Below are positions 1 through 5,428 of a DNA stretch of 7,004 nucleotides, one piece after another. Below the pieces are notes generated by a model that made no database searches, was not told the DNA's origin, and worked only from the letters and a program-made list of their open reading frames with translations. The position numbers and the translations under genes were made by a program. The DNA lies in contig JAAZAC010000135.1 of NCBI GenBank assembly GCA_012514545.1, positions 1 to 7,004 of the forward strand. Reading direction: 5' to 3'. Source of the stretch: Actinomycetales bacterium. Lineage in GTDB: Bacteria; Actinomycetota; Actinomycetes; Actinomycetales; Cellulomonadaceae. The number at the start of each line of letters is the position of its first letter. Within the stretch, counting starts at the first letter, position 1.

Positions 1-2037
1 GACATCGTGTCCGTGCAGTACCAGAACGCGAACAACTCGGTGCGCGTCACCGACGAGTTCATGCAGGCGGTCGAGGACGGGCGCTCGTTCGGGCTGCGCG
101 CCCGCACGACCGGCGAGGTCATCGACACGGTCGACGCGCGCGAGCTGTTCCGCTCCATCGCGCAGGCGGCGTGGGAGTGCGCCGACCCCGGGATCCAGTA
201 CGACTCGACCATCAACGACTGGCACACGAGCCCCGAGGCCGGCCGGATCACCGCGTCGAACCCGTGCAGCGAGTACATGCACCTGGACAACTCGTCCTGC
301 AACCTCGCCTCGCTCAACCTCATGAAGTTCCTGCGCGACGACGACACGTTCGACGTCGAGAAGTTCGAGAAGGCCGTCGAGCTCGTCATCACGGCGATGG
401 ACATCTCCATCTGCTTCGCGGACTTCCCGACCGAGGCGATCGCCGAGACCACGCGTGCCTACCGCCAGCTCGGCATCGGCTACGCCAACCTCGGCGCGCT
501 GCTCATGGCCACCGGCCACGGCTACGACTCCGAGGGCGGCCGGTCGCTGGCCGCCGCCATCACGTCGCTCATGACGGGCACCGCGTACAAGCGGTCCGCC
601 GAGCTGGCCGGCGTCGTCGGGCCGTACGACGGCTACGCCCGCAACGCCGCCGCGCACAAGCGCGTCATGCGCAAGCACGCGGCCGCGAACGACGACATCC
701 GCACCCTGGGCGCGATGGACGCGGCGATCCACGCCGCGGCGACCCGCGTCTGGGCCGACGGCATCCGGATCGGCGAGAAGAACGGCTGGCGCAACGCCCA
801 GGCGTCCGTCCTCGCCCCCACCGGGACGATCGGCTTCATGATGGACTGCGACACGACGGGCATCGAGCCGGACTTCTCGCTCGTGAAGTTCAAGAAGCTC
901 GTCGGCGGCGGCTCCATGCAGATCGTCAACCAGACGGTGCCGCGCGCGCTCCGTCGCCTCGGCTACCCCGAGGAGACGATCGAGGCGATCGTCGAGTACA
1001 TCGCGGAGCACGGCCACGTCGTCGACGCCCCCGGCCTCAAGCCGGAGCACTACGAGGTGTTCGACTGCGCGGTCGGCGAGCGGGCCATCTCCCCGATGGG
1101 GCACGTGCGGATGATGGCGGCGGTCCAGCCGTTCATCTCCGGCGCCATCTCCAAGACGGTGAACATGCCGGAGTCGGCCACGGTCGAGGAGATCGAGGAG
1201 CTGTACTTCAAGGCCTGGAAGATGGGCATCAAGGCCCTCGCCATCTACCGCGACAACTGCAAGGTGGGCCAGCCGCTCTCCGACGCGAAGGCGAAGACCG
1301 CGGCGGCGCCGGCGCCGGCGGCCGAGAGCGAGGCGGCCCCGGCCCGGGCGACGCGCAAGCGGCTCCCCCGCCAGCGGGAGTCCAAGACGACGTCGTTCAC
1401 CGTGGGCGGCGCCGACGGCTACATCACTGCGGGCTCGTACCCCGGTGACGGGCTCGGCGAGGTCTTCCTCAAGCTCGGCAAGCAGGGCTCCACGCTCGCC
1501 GGCGTCATGGACGCCTTCTCGATCGCGGTCTCGGTCGCGCTGCAGTACGGCGTGCCTCTGGAGACCTACGTCGAGAAGTTCACGAACATGCGGTTCGAGC
1601 CGGCCGGCATGACGGACGACCCGGACATCCGCATGGCGCAGTCGATCATGGACTACATCTTCCGGCGGCTCGCGCTCGACTACCTGCCGTTCGAGACCCG
1701 GTCGGCGCTCGGCATCTACACGGCCGCCGAGCGGGCGCGGCACCTGCAGACCGGCTCGTACGCGCCGGTCGACGAGGAGGACGCGCCCGACCAGGGCGGC
1801 GTGCCCACCGCGCCGGCCGCGCCCGTGGCGGCTGCGTCGACCACACCCGCTCCGGCCGCACCGGCCGCGCCCGCGGCCCCGCGGACCGGCGAGGCGCACT
1901 CCTCGGCCGAGCTCGTCGAGCTCAAGCTCGGCCGCACGGCCGACGCCCCGCTCTGCCTCTCCTGCGGCATCAAGATGCGGCCGTCCGGCTCCTGCTACGT
2001 CTGCGAGGGCTGCGGCTCCACCAGCGGCTGCAGCTGA
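1..2037 (+). CDS. nrdJ: Vitamin B12-dependent (class II) ribonucleotide reductase, C-terminal part; 5' end outside window
   Basis: Reduces ribonucleotides to deoxyribonucleotides in the cytoplasm, using adenosylcobalamin to form a thiyl radical. The frame is open from base 1, so the start lies upstream; 678 codons are visible and numbered here from base 1. The catalytic N-x-C-x-E motif is N87, C89 and E91 (NPCSE). A second cysteine, C100, lies 11 residues after C89, the spacing of the redox cysteine in known class II enzymes. The phosphate-binding PTGTI loop is at 273-277. An Ala/Pro/charged linker at about 428-458 leads to a domain at about 463-570 of the kind usual at the C-terminus of NrdJ. 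A second Ala/Pro linker (about 589-633) precedes a cysteine cluster: C652, C655, C665, C668, C671 and C677, ending GSTSGCS. This tail probably binds zinc and/or re-reduces the active site. The family is secure; the start and any upstream nrdR are not visible. Confidence 0.96.
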   Translation, partial: DIVSVQYQNANNSVRVTDEFMQAVEDGRSFGLRARTTGEVIDTVDARELFRSIAQAAWECADPGIQYDSTINDWHTSPEAGRITASNPCSEYMHLDNSSCNLASLNLMKFLRDDDTFDVEKFEKAVELVITAMDISICFADFPTEAIAETTRAYRQLGIGYANLGALLMATGHGYDSEGGRSLAAAITSLMTGTAYKRSAELAGVVGPYDGYARNAAAHKRVMRKHAAANDDIRTLGAMDAAIHAAATRVWADGIRIGEKNGWRNAQASVLAPTGTIGFMMDCDTTGIEPDFSLVKFKKLVGGGSMQIVNQTVPRALRRLGYPEETIEAIVEYIAEHGHVVDAPGLKPEHYEVFDCAVGERAISPMGHVRMMAAVQPFISGAISKTVNMPESATVEEIEELYFKAWKMGIKALAIYRDNCKVGQPLSDAKAKTAAAPAPAAESEAAPARATRKRLPRQRESKTTSFTVGGADGYITAGSYPGDGLGEVFLKLGKQGSTLAGVMDAFSIAVSVALQYGVPLETYVEKFTNMRFEPAGMTDDPDIRMAQSIMDYIFRRLALDYLPFETRSALGIYTAAERARHLQTGSYAPVDEEDAPDQGGVPTAPAAPVAAASTTPAPAAPAAPAAPRTGEAHSSAELVELKLGRTADAPLCLSCGIKMRPSGSCYVCEGCGSTSGCS

Positions 2038-2049
2038 GCCGGCCCCCGA

Positions 2050-2088
2050 CGACGGCGGCCCGGGCCCTCGTGGTCCGGGCCGCCGTCG
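2050..2088 (+). terminator. Long GC hairpin after nrdJ, probable terminator
   Basis: A perfect 14-bp stem (2050-2063 with 2075-2088) continues through a G-U pair and two G-C pairs to a 5-base loop (2067-2071), giving a 17-bp helix that begins 12 bases after the nrdJ stop. No T-run follows, as is common for actinobacterial stem-only terminators. The hairpin is almost symmetric, so it could act on either strand, but no minus-strand gene ends here. Confidence 0.75.
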
Positions 2089-2338
2089 CGTGCGGACCTT
2101 CCGGGCGGCACCGGCGTGTCGGGGCGCAGCGGCACAGACCGGACGCCGCAACGCTTCCCCGGCGCCGTGTGGCCGGACACCGACGCGGTCCGGTGCGTCC
2201 GTTCGGGGGACGCGCGCGAAGTTCACCCCTCTGCCTGCTCAGGCGCGCCCCCGCGGGGGCCGACACCACACCGTGAGTCCGCCCGCAGGCAGGGCCGTGG
2301 TCCGCCTGCGCCCGGGGCCGACGGGACGCGAGGAGCGC
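2089..2338 (+). other. Gene-free leader between the nrdJ hairpin and the M15 peptidase gene
   Basis: I see no gene I would defend in these 250 bases. They hold several GC inverted repeats: a 6-bp stem 2173-2178/2188-2193, the short repeat GCCTG-CT-CAGGC at 2233-2244, the perfect palindrome gcccccgcgggggc at 2247-2260, and a 7-bp stem 2284-2290/2304-2310 that ends 19 bases before the ribosome binding site. No clear -10/-35 pair stands out, although a promoter for the downstream gene is expected here because a terminator precedes it. The conserved blocks of the c-di-AMP (ydaO-type) riboswitch, often found before actinobacterial wall hydrolase genes, were looked for on the plus strand and not found. 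Confidence 0.5.
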
Positions 2339-3700
2339 ATGGAGGAGCGACGCGACGACGCGCTGACGCGGCGCGCGCTGCACCGTGCCCCGGCGCCTGC
2401 GCGCGCGCGGACGGCCGCGCGTGACGCCACCGGTCGCCACGGCGTGGCCGGGCGGCACCGCCGCCGCGCGGGCTCCCCCGGGCTGCGTCGCGTGTCGGAG
2501 CAGGCCGTGGCCGCCGCGACCGCCGTCGCCTTCGTCGCGGGCGCCGTCGGGGCCGTGTGCCTCGACACGGCGGAGCGCGAGCAGGCCGCCGCCGTCGCCG
2601 CCGCGACCGCCGCCCGGGAGCGCGCCGCCCGCGCGGCCACCGAGCGGCTGACGGCCGAGGCGACCCGGCACGCGGCGGTGCTCGAGGCGGAGGCGCTGAC
2701 CGCCGCCGAGGCCGCTCTCGCCCAGGCGTCCCAGGTCCTCGGCTCCGCGGCCCCGCTCGTGGGCGAGGCGACGGTCGACCCGCTCAGCCAGGCGGCCGCC
2801 GAGCTCGCGGCCCTGCTCGAGGCCGCGCCGGCCGACCGTCGCGCCGCGGCCGCCTCCCGCGCCGCGCAGAGCGGCCGCGCCGAGGGCGCCGTCGAGGACG
2901 TCGCCCACGGCGCCGAGGTCGTCAGCGCCGGCCAGGACGAGGCCCACGGGCCCGGCGACGCCACGGCCGACGGCGACGCCACGGAGAGCACCGAGAGCAC
3001 CGACGGCGGCGCCACGAGCGCCGCGCCGGACACCGAGACCGAGCCCGTCCCGGCGGACGTCGAGCCCGCGCTCGACCTCGAGACCAGCGCGCGGATCCTC
3101 GCGGCGGCCCAGCGGGTCGCGGCGCTGTCGACGCAGGTCCGGGTCCTCGCCGACGACATCGCGCACGAGCTGGCCCTGGCCGAGGAGGCCGCGGCCGCGC
3201 GTCGGGCCGAGCAGGAGGCGAAGCGCCGCGCGGCGGAGCAGGCGGCCCTGCAGGCGGCGCTGCGGCGCATGTCGACCCGGATCCGGGCGACCGACGCCGC
3301 CCCCAACGGGGAGATCCCGGTCGAGCTGCTGTGCCGGCCGAAGTTCGCCCACGTGCTGCTGCGCTGCGACGCGGCCCGCGCCCTCGAGCAGCTCAACGAC
3401 GCCTACCGCGCGGCGTTCGGCCGCAACCTCGTGGTCACCGACGGCTACCGGACGCTCGCCGAGCAGGAGCGGGCGCGGGCCACGAAGGGCGACCTCGCGG
3501 CGGTGCCGGGCAGGTCGATGCACGGCCGGGCCCTCGCGGTCGACTTCAGCGGGTTCGGCTCCGTCGGGCAGTTCGACGACCCCGACTACCTCTGGATGGT
3601 CGAGAACGCCGCGGCGTACGGCTGGCGCCACCCGCCGGCGATGGGGCCGGGCGGCTCCGGGCCGCTGGAGCCGTGGCACTGGGAGTACGTCGGCCGCTGA
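2339..3700 (+). CDS. Membrane-anchored coiled-coil M15-family peptidase (D-alanyl-D-alanine carboxypeptidase type)
   Basis: Predicted zinc peptidase acting on peptidoglycan stem peptides outside the membrane; 453 residues. The N-terminus is Arg-rich (1-51), followed by one hydrophobic segment at about 56-75, which suggests a signal anchor or an uncleaved signal with the rest outside. Two Ala/Glu/Arg-rich helical stretches (about 77-165 and 245-315) look like coiled coils and flank an acidic Thr/Ser/Gly/Asp linker (about 195-245). The C-terminal VanY-like domain (about 316-453) has T367-DGYRT, then S393-M-H395 with D402 as zinc ligands, and E444-PWH447-WEY, giving the catalytic Glu and the third zinc ligand. 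The usual Gly three residues after the first His is Ala398. I chose ATG 2339 because GAGGAG lies at 2330-2335, though only 3 bases upstream. The frame stays open back to 2090, but that extension would begin just after the nrdJ hairpin. GTG 2492 is an alternative start just before the hydrophobic segment. Whether it is a carboxypeptidase or an endopeptidase cannot be told. Confidence 0.85.
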   Translation: MEERRDDALTRRALHRAPAPARARTAARDATGRHGVAGRHRRRAGSPGLRRVSEQAVAAATAVAFVAGAVGAVCLDTAEREQAAAVAAATAARERAARAATERLTAEATRHAAVLEAEALTAAEAALAQASQVLGSAAPLVGEATVDPLSQAAAELAALLEAAPADRRAAAASRAAQSGRAEGAVEDVAHGAEVVSAGQDEAHGPGDATADGDATESTESTDGGATSAAPDTETEPVPADVEPALDLETSARILAAAQRVAALSTQVRVLADDIAHELALAEEAAAARRAEQEAKRRAAEQAALQAALRRMSTRIRATDAAPNGEIPVELLCRPKFAHVLLRCDAARALEQLNDAYRAAFGRNLVVTDGYRTLAEQERARATKGDLAAVPGRSMHGRALAVDFSGFGSVGQFDDPDYLWMVENAAAYGWRHPPAMGPGGSGPLEPWHWEYVGR

Positions 3701-3763
3701 GGGTCGCCTCCGGATGCGCCGCGTCCGCGGAGGGCGCAGGCTGACGGGGACCCCGCAGGGCCG

Positions 3764-3783
3764 GGCCGGTCCCCTCCCCGGCC
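3764..3783 (+). terminator. Weak GC hairpin between the M15 peptidase gene and chaB
   Basis: A 6-bp perfect stem (GGCCGG 3764-3769 with CCGGCC 3778-3783) and an 8-base pyrimidine loop lie in the 111-base gap. A second, looser stem (3707-3712 with 3728-3733, 15-base loop) lies just after the peptidase stop, and a perfect palindrome GCCCGCGGGC sits at 3784-3793. In DNA this GC-rich, short stems arise often by chance, so termination here is only a possibility. If it does not terminate, peptidase and chaB share a transcript. I see no convincing promoter in the gap. Confidence 0.3.
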
Positions 3784-3811
3784 GCCCGCGGGCCCCCGAA
3801 GGAGGCGCACG

Positions 3812-4228
3812 ATGCCGAAGACCACCCGCTCCGGCGCGGCCAAGGACTCCGAGCTGCCCGCGACGCTCCGCCGCTCGGGCGCGAAGGCGAAGCGGACGTT
3901 CGCCAAGGCGCACGACGCCGCCGCCGAGGAGTACGACGACGCCGAGCGCGCCCACCGCGTCGCGTACGCCGCCCTCGAGCGCACGCACGAGAAGGTCGGC
4001 GACCACTGGGAGCCGAAGAAGCGCAGCGGCGCGTCGGACGCGCGGGCCGAGGGCGGTCGCGGCTCGCGTCGTGCCACGGCCGGCGGTGTCGACGCCAACG
4101 CGTCGAAGGCGCACCTCTACGACCTCGCGAAGCGGCTGCGCATCGAGGGCCGGTCCCGGATGACCAAGGACGAGCTGGTCGCCGCGATCGGCAAGGAGAA
4201 CGACCGCCGCACCCGGCGCGCGTCGTGA
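3812..4228 (+). CDS. chaB: ChaB-family protein with C-terminal Rho_N/SAP-like domain
   Basis: 138 residues, soluble and highly basic. The ChaB domain spans about 11-70 and shows the family signature: a SELPATLR start, the AKRTFAKAHDAA helix, then AHRVAYAALERTHEK, and it ends DHWEPKK at 64-70. ChaB was named as a regulator of the E. coli cation antiporter ChaA, but its molecular role is not well established, and no chaA is in this window. A low-complexity Gly/Arg/Ser/Ala linker (71-96) leads to a short helix-extended-helix unit at about 97-129 (ASKAHLYDLAKRLRIEGRS, then MTKDELVAAIGK), which resembles the Rho N-terminal or SAP-type fold that binds nucleic acid. The E. coli protein is only about 76 residues, so the C-terminal part is an addition, one I believe is common in actinobacteria. 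The start is secure: AAGGAGG at 3799-3805, 6 bases before ATG. The next gene begins 10 bases after the stop. Confidence 0.9.
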   Translation: MPKTTRSGAAKDSELPATLRRSGAKAKRTFAKAHDAAAEEYDDAERAHRVAYAALERTHEKVGDHWEPKKRSGASDARAEGGRGSRRATAGGVDANASKAHLYDLAKRLRIEGRSRMTKDELVAAIGKENDRRTRRAS

Positions 4229-4233
4229 GGGGG
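4227..4233 (+). promoter_or_regulatory. Ribosome binding site overlapping the chaB stop codon
   Basis: GAGGGGG starts inside the chaB TGA (4226-4228) and lies 5 bases before the GTG at 4239. It fixes that GTG as the start and implies that ribosomes ending chaB can reinitiate on the membrane-protein gene, so the two products are likely made together. Confidence 0.75.
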
Positions 4234-4238
4234 CGACC

Positions 4239-4937
4239 GTGAGCACCCCTGGCCCGGAGCGCCGTCGGACGGACCTGCCCGCCGACGACCGCCCCCTCGA
4301 CGAGCGACTGCACGGGCGGCCCGACGAGGTCCGCACGCCGGACGAGCGCCCGCCGGACGTGCTCCCGGGCGAGGACCGGCCGTTCGAGGAGCGCGCCGAC
4401 GCCGGCCGCGCCGTCGTGGCGCGCCAGCGGGAGGCGTTCGGCGGCACGAGCCTCGGCGCGACGTTCTTCGGCTACCTCGCCGCGACCGGGCTCGTGGTGC
4501 TGGTCGCCACGCTCGCCGTCGCCGTCGGGGCGGCGCTGGGCGTGGAGCCCGAGGTCGCCGACGACGACGTGGCCGCCGTCGGGCTGTGGGGCGCGATCGG
4601 CCTCGCGGTCCTCGTGCTCGTCGCGTACGCCTGCGGCGGCTACGTCGCCGGCCGGATGGCGCGCTTCGACGGCGCGCGGCAGGGCCTCGGCGTGTGGTTC
4701 TGGGCCCTGCTCGTCGCCGTCGTCGTCGGCGTGCTCGCGGCGGTGTCCGGCCGGGCCGACGACGTCGCCGCGCAGCTCGCTCCCCCGGCGCGCGACCTCC
4801 TGGAGGGCGGCCTGACGACGCCGGGCGTGCTCGCCGCCGTCGGGATCGCCCTCGTCGCGCTGCTGGGCGCCGTCCTCGGTGGCCTCCTCGGCGTGCGCTT
4901 CCACCGCAAGGTCGACAGGGCCGGCTTCGGCCTCTGA
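4239..4937 (+). CDS. Four-helix integral membrane protein of an actinobacterial family with no known function
   Basis: 232 residues. Residues 1-60 are hydrophilic and rich in Asp, Glu, Arg and Pro, and contain an imperfect repeat (DDRPLDER at 16-23, EDRPFEER at 45-52). Then comes VARQREAFGG (60-69), a block I recognise as preceding the first membrane helix in this family. Hydrophobic helices lie at about 74-101, 114-138, 149-170 and 196-218. The second helix ends in the conserved GGYVAGRMARFDGARQG stretch (133-149), and the protein closes with GVRFHRKVDRAG. The Gly-rich helices suggest tight packing. No enzyme or transporter motif is visible and I cannot assign a function; annotation of relatives is usually 'hypothetical' or YrzE-like membrane protein. 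GTG start, 10 bases after chaB, with the ribosome site overlapping the chaB stop, so the two are almost certainly one operon. Confidence 0.85.
   Translation: MSTPGPERRRTDLPADDRPLDERLHGRPDEVRTPDERPPDVLPGEDRPFEERADAGRAVVARQREAFGGTSLGATFFGYLAATGLVVLVATLAVAVGAALGVEPEVADDDVAAVGLWGAIGLAVLVLVAYACGGYVAGRMARFDGARQGLGVWFWALLVAVVVGVLAAVSGRADDVAAQLAPPARDLLEGGLTTPGVLAAVGIALVALLGAVLGGLLGVRFHRKVDRAGFGL
4284..4394 (+). repeat. Imperfect 24-base coding repeat in the hydrophilic N-terminus of the four-helix protein
   Basis: 4284-4307 encodes DDRPLDER and 4371-4394 encodes EDRPFEER; 18 of 24 bases match. A related stretch, DERPPD, lies between them at residues 35-40. This suggests local duplication of an acidic/Arg/Pro module in a disordered cytoplasmic tail, or simply biased composition. 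Confidence 0.45.
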
Positions 4938-4963
4938 GCGCGCACGCCGGGCGCGGGCCCCGG

Positions 4964-4985
4964 CGCGGGCGACCCGGTGCCCGCG
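4964..4985 (+). promoter_or_regulatory. Hairpin abutting the ribosome binding site of the DUF6766-type gene
   Basis: CGCGGGC (4964-4970) pairs perfectly with GCCCGCG (4979-4985) around an 8-base loop. The right arm ends on the first base of the GAGGAG at 4985-4990. A competing 6-bp stem (4946-4951 with 4959-4964) shares one base with it. The position is suggestive of translational tuning or mRNA processing between the two membrane-protein genes, but chance is quite possible at this GC content. Confidence 0.35.
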
Positions 4986-4999
4986 AGGAGATGACCGGC

Positions 5000-5401
5000 A
5001 TGGCGACCAGGCGCGACCGACCGCGGTTCTTCACCGCCTACTCGTTCGGGATCGTCACGGGCGCGCTGTTCCTGCTGTCCTGGGTGGGCCAGCTCGTCTT
5101 CCAGCTCATCGACGAGCGCAACGAGGCCGCCGCCCACGGCACGGCGTTCGCCCTGGTCGAGTTCTGGCCCTCCTTCCTGTCCTCGACGCTCGAGAACTGG
5201 CAGTCCGAGTTCCTCCAGCTCGTGTGGCAGGCGGCCGGGCTCGCGCTGTTCTTCTTCTGGGGCTCGTCGCAGTCGAAGGAGGGCGACGAGCGGGTCGAGG
5301 CCAAGATCGACCGGCTGCTGGTCCTGCAGGGCGTCGACCCGGACGAGTTCGCCTACCGCGAGGAGCGCGCGGCCGAGCGCGAGGAGGGCCAGTCGCCGTA
5401 G
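5000..5401 (+). CDS. DUF6766-type two-helix membrane protein
   Basis: 133 residues and small, with a basic N-terminus (MATRRDRPRF), a first membrane helix at about 14-38 (TAYSFGIVTGALFLLSWVGQ onward), an intervening stretch ending in ENWQSEFLQ (65-73), and a second helix at about 71-89 followed by GSSQSKEGDE. The block 'ENW-x-SEF-helix-GS-x-x-SK' is what I recognise from the DUF6766 family; no function is known to me. The tail (95-133) is charged and probably cytoplasmic. Start choice: GAGGAG at 4985-4990 directly touches an ATG at 4991, leaving no spacer, but sits 9 bases before the ATG at 5000, so I take 5000; starting at 4991 would add only three residues. It lies 62 bases after the four-helix gene in the same direction and may belong to the same transcript. 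The convergent transporter gene ends 28 bases beyond. Confidence 0.8.
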   Translation: MATRRDRPRFFTAYSFGIVTGALFLLSWVGQLVFQLIDERNEAAAHGTAFALVEFWPSFLSSTLENWQSEFLQLVWQAAGLALFFFWGSSQSKEGDERVEAKIDRLLVLQGVDPDEFAYREERAAEREEGQSP

Positions 5402-5428
5402 CGGCGGCGCCGGCCGTGTGCCGCGGCG

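Noticed and set aside
171..1448. A 425-codon plus-strand frame inside nrdJ
   Set aside because: Composition is Arg/His/Pro-rich and domain-free, while the overlapping frame holds all ribonucleotide reductase motifs.
2220..2230. TTCACCCCT at 2222-2230, the reverse complement of AGGGGTGAA, which resembles a core block of the c-di-AMP riboswitch
   Set aside because: It is on the strand opposite to the downstream gene, and none of the other conserved blocks of that riboswitch are found around it on either strand.
2090..2338. N-terminal extension of the M15 peptidase frame back to GTG 2090
   Set aside because: It would start directly after the terminator helix, has no ribosome site, and adds an Arg/Pro-rich stretch before a protein that already has a sensible anchor at its start.
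3701..3811. Possible stress-sigma promoter in front of chaB
   Set aside because: No GTTT-type -35 with GGGTAT-like -10, nor any TAnnnT element at suitable spacing, could be found; the gap is nearly all G and C.
1970..4447. An 825-codon open frame on the minus strand across the M15, chaB and membrane-protein genes
   Set aside because: It is Arg/Gly/Ala-rich without any recognisable domain, lies opposite genes with clear motifs, and is the expected by-product of high GC (few stop codons) antisense to real genes.
4117..5034. A 305-codon Arg-rich minus-strand frame opposite the four-helix protein
   Set aside because: Extreme Arg repeats are a shadow of GC-rich membrane-helix coding on the other strand, and no start signal is present.
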